Shown: positions 1 through 12,800, counted from the stretch's first letter. The stretch is 64,000 bases of DNA from Capitulum mitella (GCA_030062745.1 CP099841.1:24865398-24929397), one strand, 5' to 3'. The notes: generated by a model not told the origin, from the letters alone. A program made the numbers and translations.

Positions 1-992
1 GCCCCCAGAGTCAGGGGCGGATTATTATCTAGCGGTCATCTGGCAAGTGCCCAGAGAGGGTCAAACTGGCACGGGGCAGCCATGGCGCAGCATTGTTCGG
101 CACGAAGAAGATCCCTCCGAAGTCCCGTTTGGCGAAAAAGTCAGAGGCAAAATTATCCGTTGAACTGGAATTCCACTACTGGGTGGTGGGTTTAGGGTAT
201 AAGCAACAACGTCTGCTTGGCATGTTCTCTGAGCCCCAAACCATTCAGGAAAAACTTCTTAGAAAAGGCCCATAATAATGGTGCCTGTTGCCCCATGGCC
301 CCAAAGCTCAGAAGTCAAGAAATGAGGAGAAGCCCCCGGATTTAAGTCGGAGGAGGCCTTCCTTCCTGCTAACGGAGGGGCTTCAGCCCCCTAAGTCCCA
401 CCCCTTGGTTACGCCTCAGAATGATGTGGTGTTCTCGCTGTATGAAGTAAATGAGAGCAAAGACTCTTCGACTCGCGTTCGTCTAGCTTCCAGATTCAAT
501 GCCGTTCGCCCAGGTACATACGTCCTTCGTGGTCCACAGGGTATTTTCCATAGGATCTAACAGATACCCAACTCCGCGGACGTGACTTCGTTTCCAATTG
601 ACAGTAACGGCAGCTTGTAAATTTAAGGAACCAAACGCGATACTATCATTGAGCCAGTCAAGGGCACATCTAGACCTTGTGCTAAGGAGGGGGAGCATTA
701 AATATCTCTGTCCCTGTGAACTATCCTAGCCTCAAATGTTCATGTGCCTCCAGATTTCGGGTGCCTTGTTTCGTCAATTTTGAACATTAAAATCTGAAAA
801 AGTCTGGAAAAACTTTTGAGTCGGGGCGGGGGCTCAGGACATGTTCGCCCCTTTTCCGACTTGTACCCGATGCCTTCCCCCAGCCTGGATCGGTCATTGG
901 AGCCAATAAACCAATTTAAGTGCTCGTTTCAGCGGTGCATAGAAGGATTGGCGTTAAAAATGCTACTGGCAACGCTAGTAATTTGGACGTCG
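1..992. other. Unassigned left flank
   Basis: There are two adjacent short open frames on the + strand (about 93-275 and 288-560), but neither encodes a recognisable domain and neither is flanked by convincing splice sites. CpG content is ordinary here, unlike the block that starts near 1570. I see no gene. Confidence 0.4.
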
Positions 993-1165
993 CTCCACGG
1001 CAGGGGCGCAGCCAGGATTTTCTTAATGAGGGGCCCGGAGCTCACTGTGACTTGAAATCGGACGAAAACCGCCATTGGAAAGACAATTTGCAATGGCCTT
1101 CACAAAAAATGCGGGCCTAAGGGGGGCCGTGCCCCCCCCCCCCTGGCTGCACCGGTGCTCCACGG
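993..1165. mobile_element. hAT-type MITE with 8-bp target site duplication
   Basis: A 157-bp element (1001-1157) begins CAGGGGCGCAGCCAGG and ends with the imperfect inverse of that sequence (CCTGGCTGCACCGGTG). It is flanked on both sides by the identical octamer CTCCACGG (993-1000 and 1158-1165). The 8-bp duplication and CAG..TG-type ends are characteristic of hAT elements. There is no coding capacity, so it is a non-autonomous copy mobilised in trans. The perfect duplication suggests a fairly recent insertion. Confidence 0.85.
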
Positions 1166-2088
1166 TGATCTCAAGGTTGTCTAACATTGCAATTTCGTGT
1201 CTTAGCCGGACGCATTCACCCGTGCATCCGCCATCACCCAGTCTTCAGCGCAATGACCACCCGAAATGTATTGTTTTCAAAACAGAAGTTGCGTGGCAAT
1301 CCTGGCAGCCAATAGTGCCAATGCCACCTAGCGGCAACATCTCTAGGCTTGATAAAATTGGTATTTCCCACAAACCTTGTTTTCCGTCTTCCTTGTTCGC
1401 CTGCCAGCACCAGTTGCGTTTGTGTGCGGCCAGCGTTGTGTGCGTTTCGTCGTTTGGCAGCCTGTGGCGCGTGGTCTTGTTCTGAGGGTGTCAAAAGGCA
1501 GGTGCATGGGGACCCCGGGCATTGGTCCGCTTGATATGGCATTCTTACATTCAGACGTATGGTAGGGATGCGAATTTAAGACAAAGTAAAGAATGGTCTA
1601 ACAAAGGCATTGTCATGATTTATGTGTTATTTGGCATGTTTTACTCTTTGCAGTTAACCTAGTGCCTCAACCGTTTGATGTTGTGCATTTTTTGAACCAT
1701 TTGGAACCAGATTCATTATGGTTTATTAACTGCTTTCTGTTTGTCTGAGGGATATGTCTTCAAAAATATTGTTTGTGATATAGACTCAGGTGGCTGATTC
1801 TGTGCTTTGCTTTTGTACTGCAAATCATTTTTTTCACCACTCAGTAGGGCCATAGTGCAGTTATCATTGAACTATCAAAACTATTCCTTAAACTGAATGA
1901 GAAATGATTTGTCTGCAGGTCATTATGATATCTCACTAACATTTTACCCATTGGCATACTAGTAAAAAATATCATGCTTTCACTAAGTGCTTTTGTATTT
2001 TGGAGCATGAATGCCCCAAAATATGTTATATTTCAGTAATGTAATACTAAGGCAGGCCATCTGGAAGCATCTATCCATTTGTAAATGT

Positions 2089-2128
2089 TATATATATATA
2101 TATATACATATATATGTATATATATATT
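2089..2128. repeat. (TA)n microsatellite
   Basis: Near-perfect TA dinucleotide run with a few interruptions (ACAT, GTAT). Confidence 0.9.
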
Positions 2129-3313
2129 GTATAATACAATTCAGTTGTATGTGTGCCTAAAATTAATTGCAAATTTAATGTCAGAAAATGCCATAAGAAA
2201 TCAGCATATCTCTATCCATAACATTTCTCATTCTTTGATTGATGTAAGTGTTGCCCCAAGGTGACGTTTTGTGTGTTGAGCAATAGGTTATGTAGTGTTT
2301 GATTGAATTTAAACAGAGTTGTTTAGCTGTGTTCCCCATGGTCTAATTGCATTTGTTTGTACCATGCCTATCTTAAGATGGGTAAATGTTAATTAAACCC
2401 AGGTTGAGTGATGGTGAAGATGATTTATTAGTCATAATTAATGCAGAGTACCCCTGAGCCATGATTATTGTGCCTTTTTCATATCTACCCATATTTTGGA
2501 CTTAAATTGTATTACTGGATTTATATTGGCATTTCAGGTCTAGAAATTCCATGCAATTAATGACTAATGCATTTTCCAGGTTGAATATCATTTCTTACCC
2601 TAAACTGATAACTTTGGGACATTGTCCATGAATATGTTTTCTGAATCCTTTGGGACATTGCCCATGGAATGCTTTCTGAATTGTCAAAAAATCCAAAAAC
2701 TGGGTAAGCAGTGATACTTTGAAATAATGTGGTTGGCAAGTAATGGGGAACAAATGTACAGAGCTGCATGCTTCAGTGTAGGATTTTGCTCTGATTATAT
2801 GTATAATTGCTGACTTTTTAGTGAGGCTTGCCTGTGTGGGGTTCCTTATTAGTCAGGTGTTGTTGGTGATGGCTAACATGGAAACATTATTAGGAAAGAC
2901 ACTTTTACAGGCAAGTCACTGCCATTGCATTATAGCAGTTATCATCTCATAACATAGGTTAAACTACAGCTGGCTGGAAATAATTAATACCACTAATTCT
3001 TATTCTGATTCTAAGGGTCTTCCGTAAGTGATATGAGGCATTTGCTCACCATGATGCAGTACATGGAAGATCTCCACTCTGCTAGTGCTGGTTGGCTGGT
3101 GATAGATGTGGCAGTCATCTATGCAGATCATCATAAACTCAGTTTTGTATAAATTGTGGTAAAACATTTCTGCCAAATAAACAGTGCAAGACAACATTTT
3201 ATGCTCATAATGCAAGGCATTGAAAGTGTATGTTACCACACTGTGTTCATTGTCAAATCTGCTAAGAAACAGGACAGTTCTTCGCCAAGCAGCCTTGCAA
3301 ACCAGAAACTTAA

Positions 3314-3638
3314 GGATCATGTGACAAGGTTGGAAAGGTGTTGTTTTTTGGTGTTGAAGAACACCAGAAAATATGTGCTCCAAAAACATTTTATGCTGCA
3401 AAAGCTTGATGTTGTACCTCCCTCAGAAAGGTACATTAGAACCATGTTTACAGATTTCTAACTCTGCCAGCAAATGATTCTGTCCATGCAGTAAGAAACA
3501 GGTATGATGTCATAACTGACTTACACCAAGAATGCCAAATCAAACCAGTATTACTCCTTGCAAAATTTTTACTTGAAACAGAAATTATACTCATACACCT
3601 AGAACAAAAACCAAATTTCCAACCCTGTCATGTGATGT
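3314..3638. repeat. Degraded inverted repeat inside CpG-poor block
   Basis: The stretch 3314-3353 is the approximate reverse complement of 3596-3638 (shared core CCAAccyTGTCayrTGAT). A partly similar segment recurs near 4090-4170. This looks like the remains of a transposon that has lost its CpGs. No ends or target duplication are identifiable. Confidence 0.35.
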
Positions 3639-5114
3639 AGATTATCATTAGTTATGCTTCTAGAATTCAACATAAAAAGAGACCAAAGCTGAAAACTTAC
3701 AGTGTGGCAGCAACAGTGTTGGAAAAACTGTCATTTTCTGGAGACAAGGAGCACCAAAAAATTCGTACTTCAAGAAACCTTTTGCACTCCAAAATGGTCA
3801 TTTGCCCCCTCCATGAAAAGACATGGGTAGTCCTACTCAACCAGAGTTTGAAAGTTGACCAGCATCCCCCCCCAGTTGATGGTTTACCATTCATACTCAA
3901 CTGCTGCAGTACACTTCGAACCCATGGCCAGCTGCCTTCCACCCCCACCCCCCCCCCTGGTTCATGACTGCTGACCTACCATGTAGACCCAGGAAACTGG
4001 TTTGCCCCCCCCCCAAACAGAGCAACTGGATCTGCCCCTACTGGCCACATATACTTGCAGAGCACCTAAGTTCATGTTTCTGACATAAACACATGACATT
4101 TTATACTCCAAAGAAGAATTTGTACTCTGGCACCAGGAAGAAAAACCAAGCTTGCAACACTGGTTGCAGTCTTCCAGCTTCCTTCATTTCAAGGTTGCAC
4201 CATAAGATATATCATCCTCTTTCCATATTGCTGTGTTGTTCAAATTAGATCATATTTGGGGGTTTTTCTTTTGAAAATGGACAACAATTTGTCATGCCAT
4301 TTTGACTGATATATATTGCCAAGGTCCAGATTTTGGGGTCTTATTTACTGTTAGCAATTTTAGATATGAGTGACGTCTACTAATATATGCCATCTTATGT
4401 CATATGAAACAAACTGCAGTCTGTGTTTCCAGGTGGCGAGCAGTAATTTTGTGTGGCCAAAATCATTGTGTGGCCAAAATCATCCCAGACATGGCCAGTT
4501 TTTGGTGATATGTCTCAGTACATGATCCAAACTCCTAAAACTTTCTTTAGTGATATTATACAGATTCTTGTGATTTGAACAGAAGAATTCATGTCTGTCA
4601 TTCCATTGGTCTTATGGTAAATGGCTTGGAAATGATGTAAACTTACAGGCTCTTAATAGTTCATATAGCAGTTAACTAGCAAAAATCTGTTGTGATGTAT
4701 TTCTTAAATGTGTGCAGATTGAAAGTGAAATTCGTGGATTTATTTCCAAATCATGGTCTACTCTCCTCTTAAGTGATTTGTGATTCCTGGAACCAACAAA
4801 GATCACATTGGTTTGATTAAGACAGGCTTGTGCTGTTAGAGGATTGCTATTCAGATTATTCATCTCTGGGTTAAAGGAACTGTATGCACCAAAATAGACA
4901 TGATGCCTTACACTTATGTAGTTTAAGTACAGGTTGACTTGAATGTACCTATCGAGCCATTTTACTTATGAAGGATTAATATCAGATTTATTTTGTATCT
5001 GATATGTATGTTTCAAGATTCACACAGCAGAGTAAGGTGGTATGGTTCGTGCTAAAGGATATTGCTTTTGTTTATGCATCACATTGTGTGTTTTGAGTGT
5101 CATATTAGGACAGC

Positions 5115-5378
5115 TAAATGTTACGACGCTCGGCTGCAATTAGTTTAAACACATCGGAACTAATTCGCTGTACCTTCCTCAGATTCCAGCACCATCTGCC
5201 TTGAAGGGCGCCATGTGCTAGATGTGCGGTTTGTTCATCGGGGGCAACTCTGCCTGGCTTGTTGCGGGCCGTCATCCTGCCGCTGCCATTGGCGCCGGGA
5301 CGCGCGTGCGCCGGTCGGTAACGGAGCACTGATCGCGGCGGCGGCGGCGGCGGCGGCGTCGCCACCCTGGCCGCCGGC
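5115..5378 (+). promoter_or_regulatory. Vav 5' leader / CpG-rich flank
   Basis: GC- and CpG-rich sequence directly upstream of the Vav start, including a GCG triplet run at about 5335-5357. An in-frame TAA at 5319-5321 lies 20 codons before the ATG with no intervening in-frame ATG, which fixes the start at 5379. No TATA box is evident. The transcription start is unknown and may lie far upstream if a non-coding first exon exists. Confidence 0.45.
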
Positions 5379-6812
5379 ATGGAGGACAAGGACGGCCTCT
5401 GGCGGGAGGCCGTCGACTGGCTGACAGAGTTCGGCGTGCTGCCGCGCGACCACCGCTGCTGCCTGCCGGACAGCAAGCTCCTCGACCTGCTGTACACGCT
5501 GCGGGACGGCGTGCTGCTCTGCCACCTGCTGCACAAGATCGACCCGACCTCCATCGACCTGAAGGATGTCAACCTCAAGCCTCAGATGGCGCAGGTCGGT
5601 GTGCGCGGCTGCGGCTCGTCGTTTGTGCGACGTGGTGTTGCGTTGTAATTCGGCATCGCGTGCCCGACTCATTTTGCGTGCCGCTGTGGCAGATCTTGCC
5701 TGAAAGGCATAGCAGAACCTGTGGACTACTCGTCACAGGTGTTTTGGTGCTGTCGTTCGCTTTCGTGTGGCGAACATCGTGCAAACCGGCGTCAGGCTAG
5801 CCACGTTCATGTTTACGCGCGCACGTGCGCGCCGGCGGCACCACGCGGACGCGAGCAATAACTCTGCTGTTTGCCCAGCTCGCGATCGTGCACACGGACC
5901 TGCCTCGGGCGGCGAGTTAAAGGTCAATGTAGGACGGTCGAGCCAGCTCGTAAATGACAGTCATCAGGCCGTGACGCCGCCGTTACGGCGCCACGGCCGG
6001 AGCAGTTTGATGTCGTTTGCTCGGCGCCTGGGGACTGGTTCAGGGGCGTCCGTGTCGACATTTTGCTGGCAGTGACGACACCCGCGAGGAGACTGGAGGA
6101 AATTGCATCTGCGCAGATTGGGTTTCCGGGCAGTAGGTTCGAGACGGCGCTGCTAACGCTGTCGTAGCGTCCCGTCGCAACCTTTCGGTACAGCCGAGCT
6201 GCGACGTTGTTACTGCTCGGCCTCGTCCCGTAAAGGCCACTGAGCCTGGCCAGCTGCTGACGGACTCCGTGTGTTTCAGTTTCTCTGCGCGAAGAATATC
6301 CGGGTGTTCTTGACGATGTGCAGTAAACACTACAACATTCGCGAGTCGGACCTCTTCGACCCGAGCATGCTGTTTGACTACACAGACTTCGGCAAGGTGA
6401 GCGGGTTGGCGGCCCGCCGCGCGCTGCTGGGACGCTTCAGGTGCACCGCGCCGACCAGGATAGGCCGATCTGACGACCACTCTTATCGATCGAGCAGACC
6501 GTGTGAAAGGCTACCTGCGCTAATCCGGTGACGTCGACCATCTGTTTTGACGCGGCCCCTGGTTATCTTTGAATCAGCGATGTTTTCACGTCATCGGCTT
6601 GAGTCGATGCGTCGGAGCAATGCGATTTGCCTGCCTGCCGCCTGCTGCGATGGCCCCACGCGGGGAGGTGCCACACCGGGCCTTCAAAGACGGCTGGCGC
6701 TGTCCGGTACTCGTGCGGCAGCGACTCCGACTGAAACGGACTGTTTTCTCCAGGTGCTGCGAACACTTTCCATCCTGTCCCGCACGCCGAAGGCGCTGGC
6801 GAGGGGCATCGC
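5379..6812 (+). CDS. Vav: Vav exons 1-3: calponin-homology domain
   Basis: Three exons (5379-5594, 6280-6396, 6754-6812) encode residues 1-131. Diagnostic stretches are LRDGVLLCHLLHKIDP, DVNLKPQMAQ, FLCAKNIRVFL and DLFDPSMLFDYTDFGKV, which align without gaps to the CH domain of Vav family members. In Vav this single CH domain packs on the acidic, DH and PH regions and contributes to autoinhibition. Exon 3 ends in phase 2. Donors and acceptors are consensus (GTCGGT, GTGAGC, GTGAGT). Confidence 0.96.
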
Positions 6813-9800
6813 GTGAGTAATCTAACTGAACCCAGTTGTAATCTAACAGAACCTGTCGTTACATCACCCTGGCACTGGTGACAGCAGTAATCACAAGGCT
6901 TTGAGGCACTAAGTTATCTGTCATTTCAACCAGGGCGGATCAGTCTGACAAGGATTCGTCTGATGAGTTCCCAAAATGGGTTCCTGATTCGATTCCTAAA
7001 AATTCAACAGGTTAAGTTCGCGCCTGCTTCTGCAATTCGATCACGATTGTGGAAAACGAACAGCAGGCGGACATACTGAGGGTAGCCACACTATTTGTTC
7101 ACTACAGTCAGTCTGTCGGTGGGTGATAGCTGCACAGGTGTCCTGAAGTGCATCGTCTCCTATCATCATTGACCATTGTGACTTGACGGGTGTTAGTCAA
7201 CTTTCACTTGATGCCATAGTATCACCATCTTTTACCCAGTGGGTTTCGAAGCTTGGCTCACCGGAACAGAACGCCATTGTTCTTGGGAAGGTGCGTTAGC
7301 CGTGTGTCAGAGACAATGTCTAGCAGCTGTCACGCCGTTATAATTGGGTTCTAGTGAAATGACGTATACCAGGTGGTATCGGCCGAGATCAACGTTAAAC
7401 CCGTGACGACCCAGGGGTTCCATTGCAGTCGCCCGCGGCCGCCGTGGCGGGCAATTTATTTTCATGACGTTGGTGTTGCTATCGACGACTTCTTTTTGTG
7501 GCCTGCAAACATTGGAGCCTGGTTCCCGGGTGCTGGCTGGGGGGGGGGGGGGGGCTCAGAGCGCGGTAATGGTGGTGCGGGTATCGTGAAGATGATGCTG
7601 GCGGTGTCGGAATATCTTTAATTTGATTTGGTCCACGTTGGCTGCGTAATGGCTGGACTCACTTCGGCGCCCCATCGCACTGAGCGGCCAGCCAGCCTAA
7701 GACCAGACAGTCTGGGACGGTATTGTCACGCTTGTTGTCAGTCAGGGAGTGTGTAATCTCTCGATATACTCTGGCTCGGCGATCAGTACACGAGCGTGCA
7801 CTTGAAATCGAGGGCTTCGAGTGATGACCTTGTACGGATGACTCTTTCGATTCTTTACGTCGTGGTAGATTGTTCCAGTTGAGTATCGTGAATTGGGGAG
7901 TCTTTACATTGCGGGTTACTGCCTCTGGTCGGAATTATATATGAATTTGATAGTGGACCAAAATCCAAACAGTCGCAGTTGTCCACAACCAGTTGAGTAC
8001 GCTGGCAGCAGAGCTGCGTTTACAAAACGGTTGCGTATGGCTGTATGCGTATTCGTATACGTATTCAGCGGTGTACCGACGTAGATACGCTTGACCATTG
8101 TTGCTGGGAGTGAGCAGCCTTGTCCGCACGGAGGTGAACAATGTGCCCTTCGCCCTCTTTCCAGCGGTTTCCCCCGCAACGCGGACCAGTCTGCGGCGTT
8201 CGAGGAGCCCATCTACCAACACCTGGACGAGGAGGCCAAGTGAGTACCCGGAGTGGCGCTCCACGCCTGGCGACTCCCACGGCGTCCTGTCCGTCCCGCT
8301 GGCGTCCGCGTGGTGACGTGAGCTCGGCCGAGACGACCTGTCCGCGAACCGGCTGCGTCCCCCGTGCTCGATCAGCTGGACCGTCGCGGACCCGAGCTGG
8401 CTCCGTGTCGGCGCCGCTGCGGCGACCCGAGCCGGCCGCGGCGGTGACACCGGAGCCGTCCGGCGCGCCGCGGCCGGGCCGAGGGCCGCTCAGGGACGAG
8501 CCGCCGCCGATGTCGCGGTACGGCCCATAGCCGGGTCCGGACCCGGCTGACGGCGCCTGGCTGGCCCGCTCCCGGGGCCCCGCGCCACCCGTCCGGGTCC
8601 GGACAGTCCGGACAGCGAGGCAGCCCCGCCGCGGCAGGGGGCTGCGCTGGCCACGGTCGAGGTGATGACATCGGCGCCTCGGGGACGTCCGGCTGACCGG
8701 CGTCATTGTCTCTGCGCTGTGGTGGCGCTCCGTCCCGGACGTCTGACTCACCGTGACATGACATGACAGGGATCCTCCACCTGTGCGTCGGCCAGTCTGT
8801 GCCCGCGCCAACTTATTGGAAGCCCTCCTCCCTGCGTGGCCGGCTCTGTGTTGCTCTGCTCACAGCGCCAGTCCCCATGCAACCAGGGCATGCCTCTGTC
8901 CCGTGCCGCGAGCGGTGACAGGTCCTCGGCGCCTTGCCGGCCGGTCAGGGACCTCCCGGCGGGCTCGCTGTTGGCTCGCCGCACCCTCCGACTCCGGACG
9001 CTCTGTGTCGTGTTCAGGCGGACGGTCGTGCTGGCAGGAGCGACGTTTAGGACCACGCGAGTCGGCATCTGATCGCGAAGTCATGGCATAGGCTTCTACC
9101 GGACAGTGGTCTGTGGCACGAGACTGATTCAGCCACTGACAGAAGGGCCTGTGACCAGGAAGTATTTTGGTCGGGCTGTCGTCCGTTCGCACCACTGCCC
9201 GAGAAATCATGGCATGTTGATGGACATTGAGCCTTAGCTTACGGTGCCGTGAAGCACCTGGCTGTCAATGATAATGTTCTGCGACGTCTGTGGAAGTCTG
9301 TGGGCTCATTTATCGAACCCTGTACTCAGATGTAGTTTGTTGTTGATTAAAAGGGGATCAGCCAGCGATTTAGGACGTACCTCGGTCATTCCGGAAAATC
9401 AGATAAGCCCAGGGTTGGCTGTTCGCCAGTTCAATGAATAAACGTACACGAACGAACTGTTCCCGAATAGGCGTGTTCGCGAACAGTTGAAGTCGAGAAC
9501 GAATACAAACGGACAGCAACTGTTCGCGAACAGTTCGTGGACATGAAACCTTGCAGTTAATTGACGATAAATGTTTTTTTTTCTTTGACATTCGGGGCTG
9601 TTGCGGTGTTGCGTGATTGCTGCCATGTTCTTGCCGTGTGAACTTTTCATTTCACTCGTTTCTGCCCATACAGAGGCGTTGGTCTCGCTGTTTGTATCGT
9701 GTGCGCACTCGCCAACGCCCGGGACGTCAGAGCGGCCAGCCAAGCTGCTGAGCTGAGCGCCAAAGCGACGACGAGAAAACCTGAAAACTGCATGACCAGA

Positions 9801-12800
9801 AAACGTATATTAAACGCCACTGTATATTGCTTGTGGCAACATCTCCTTCCATCCAACGCCAACTTGCTCTGCCTGGACGGTGATCTTTCCTGACTGAGAC
9901 GTGATTAAAATTTGGCCATTTCGTCATTCGTCCGCTGAGGCCCGTGCATTCCTAGGCAAAACTTTGCCTAATTTGCCAATAATTTAACCACATATTTTTT
10001 TTTGTTTCGTTCTGAACGTACGGAAATTAACTATACCGTTCAGCACCACATTAGCCCAGTTGGTAGTGTAACTTGTTCAGTCGCTGTTGGCGTTCGCGAA
10101 CAGTTCGCAAAGTATTCGCGCGAACAGAGTTTGTTCTCGAGCAGCTGGCCGGCCGGCGGCGAAGTCGCAAACGAACACTGACGAACAGCGGTTCATGAAC
10201 TGTTCACGAGCTGTTGGCGAACACCCAGCCTTGAACACGCCGAGCCAGTCATGAGTTATATGTCTGTGACGATTCGTAGGGACTTAACCGATCGGTACCG
10301 GTGACTTATAACGTACGTGGCAACGACATGTGCAAATGCACACCGCGGCCGCAACAGCCCGCCACCGCTGCCCCTCACCGGTGGCCGGGGGCCGCCGGGC
10401 GTGCGTTGAGCGTGTCCGGCCGGGTTGCAGCGTCGAGGACCGGATCCTGTCGGACCGGCTGCGCAGCCACCTGACCCGCAGCCGCTCCAACGGCAAAATG
10501 GAGGAGAACATTTACGAGGACCTCTGCTATGTGTCGCTCAAAGACAAGGTAGCCGCCCGGGGCAGTTCCGAACGCGTTCGGAATGGTTCTTTAGCATTGC
10601 GTCGGCCTTGGCTGGCGAGCATGTCGGGGATGTGTGTGTGCACCTCCTTGGCGGATGATTCCGCCAAGTCTTTTTGGCACGGCGACGCGCCCGGAGAGCG
10701 TAGCGGCAGAGCGTCGCTGTCACCGGCGCATCGCTGCGGCCGGCGCTAGTTAGCGAGCATGAGTTCAGCGAGCGGCCAGCGTGGCTCCCGCGGACGCGGA
10801 GGCGGCCGCCGCGGCGACTAACACGCGCCTGTACACTCGGCGACGAGGAGCGAGGCCCGCACCTCGCGCTCTGCCGTCCGCCGCCGTGACCCGGGCTTGG
10901 CCGGTCTCCGGCCGGCGGCCGGGCCGGCCGCCGCCGCCGGGGCCGGTCAATACGGCGCCCGGCCGCCGCCGACCGGCTCGTTACACGGCCGCACCTGGCG
11001 GCGTTTGACGCCGCTCCTGGCCGGCCCGATTGGCCGTGACCGGCCGCTGCCGCCGCCGCCTGCCCCGCCGGCGGTCCCGGAGCGGGGACCGCGGACGAGC
11101 CGCGCTGCCGACCCTGTCGTCGGACGCTCACCGGCCGATCGGGCGAGCAGGGCCCGGATAGTGAATCCCCCTTCCCCCTGCTGGTGGCGCGCCATTCAGC
11201 ATTGGTGTTATCTTGTTCCGCATGCCTCCCGTTTGGTTTTAGTTTGGTTTCGGAGATGCTGCCTGATGACTTGCACTCTGCGCATTGTTTCAAGCGTAAC
11301 CCAGCCTGTCTTTCGTGCGGCACTAGGAGACATGCTGCGATGCGACAGCCAGGTATTCACCGTTACTTTAAATAGCATTCCGAGACGCCTGCAGCGCCTG
11401 TTGCAGAACGCCCTGATAAATACGCCTGCTCATCGCACCCGCGTCTGCCCGTCCGGCGGCTGGCTGCGGCCAGCTCGGAATGGTTGTTGCGTTGTGGGAC
11501 GCGGCTGCGGCCGCCGCCTGCACGGTTCGTGCCGCCGTAGTCGCCTGCCGCATGCGCGCCCATGTCTGAGCCGCGCCGTTTGTGCATGCAGCGAACACGC
11601 GTACGACAGCTTCAACACCGACTACCACGTGCTGTCGCGGTCCGTGTCCCACGGCGAGGACATCTACGAGGAGCTGACGGGCTTCCAGAGTCGACCGCAG
11701 GTAACCAGGGCCGGGTTGGGTTCGGGTCGGGTCGGGTCGGGTCGGGTCGGGTCATCCGTTCGCCTCACGCCGTCACGGTCGCGGCAGCTGCGGGCCGGTG
11801 GTCGGTCGCGGCCCAGGCCGCCTAGCCAGGCGCGGAGAGATCGAGGAGCGCTTGCCGACTCGCGTCCGATACGTGGCCGGCGTGCCCGGGAAGGAATTAC
11901 CGTCCGAGATATTTTCGTTTCGAGGAACGGTTCTCGGTGCCGGTCGATGCCGTTCCGGAGAGCGCTTTGCGGTGGAGTCTGTGAACGGCATCTGGATGTC
12001 TCAGTTTTGTAACGGGAGATAGTGCGGCGCTCAGCAGCTGACGGCATCGCTGGAATCTTCTCGCTGCGACGGCCTCGTCACGTGAAACGTCTGCCGAGCG
12101 CGCCGGGCACGTCGGTGTTTGTAAATACCATTACAGCTTTGTTTCGGAGGCGTCGTAACGGATCGTTGTGTAGACTGTTCCGGCGAGTGACGCCGGTGCT
12201 TGCGTGACTGTCCGTGTCGCTCGTGACGCCCGTGACGACCCGTGATTGGGCCGAGAGTGCCGCCGAGCGCGGCCGACTAACGCGCTCGCCGAACGACAGC
12301 CGGCCTCGTCCAAGGCGCCGCCCGAGAAGCGCGACTACTGTCTGAACGAGCTGCTGGAGACGGAGGCCAACTACATCTCCGTGCTGGAGATGCTGCGCGA
12401 GAAGTTCATGGAGCCGCTGCGGCCGTTGCTGGGGCCCGAGAACACGGTTATCGTGTTCCATAGGATCCAGGTACGGCGGACGACCGGCGAAGGCCACCGC
12501 CCGGAGCGGGGAGGCCTCCGCCCGGCACGAGGCTGCGATGGTGGCGTGGCGAAAAGCTGCTTAAGCAGTTTTCAGCGGTGATTGTACTCAGACAGACACA
12601 CTGATCCATTGTGTAGATGAAACACGGTGAAGGTTCGGAAATGCCTCATTGATATTTCCGACTTTTGAGGCTGCTCGTGTGCTGAGCAGGGCATTAATCG
12701 CGCTTATCTCCCTGCGGTGTGCCCGAACAGGACCTGGAAGAGATCCACAAAAAGCTGCTTCGCGAACTGCGCGAGGCTTGTCGGCCCGACTCGGCCACGC

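Larger units (their letters stand above)
1566..5110. other. CpG-depleted AT-rich block upstream of Vav
   Basis: About 3.5 kb in which I count only about a dozen CpG dinucleotides, with abundant TpG and CpA. The flanks are CpG-rich from about 5115 onward and before about 1565. I find no convincing coding exon. The pattern is what long-term germline CpG methylation leaves behind. In arthropods, methylation is typically confined to transcribed gene bodies near their 5' ends, so the block may be an untranslated first intron of Vav or part of an unrecognised transcription unit. That last step is inference. Confidence 0.6.

Noticed and set aside
93-560. Two consecutive short + frames at the left edge
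   Set aside because: No recognisable protein or splice context; cannot exclude a gene continuing from outside the window.
3000-3401. 133-residue - strand frame in the CpG-poor block
   Set aside because: It overlaps the degraded inverted repeat and shows no domain; probably chance.
6130-6146. GGTTCGA-type tRNA B-box-like strings (also near 51684)
   Set aside because: No matching A box, anticodon arm or acceptor stem around them.
8065-8811. 248-residue - strand open frame (and similar ones at 10538-11323, 12704-13462, 13610-14368)
   Set aside because: Low-complexity composition, antisense to Vav exons or introns, no domain. Long frames are expected in CpG-rich DNA.
10431-11700. Inclusion of both 5A and 5B as ordinary consecutive exons
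   Set aside because: 5A ends in phase 0 while 5B needs phase 2; together they add 227 bases and shift the DH domain out of frame.
10897-12012. 371-residue + strand open frame
   Set aside because: It contains exon 5B in frame, but the rest is Arg/Pro/Ala-rich translation of GC-rich intron. The splice sites and homology only support 11592-11700.
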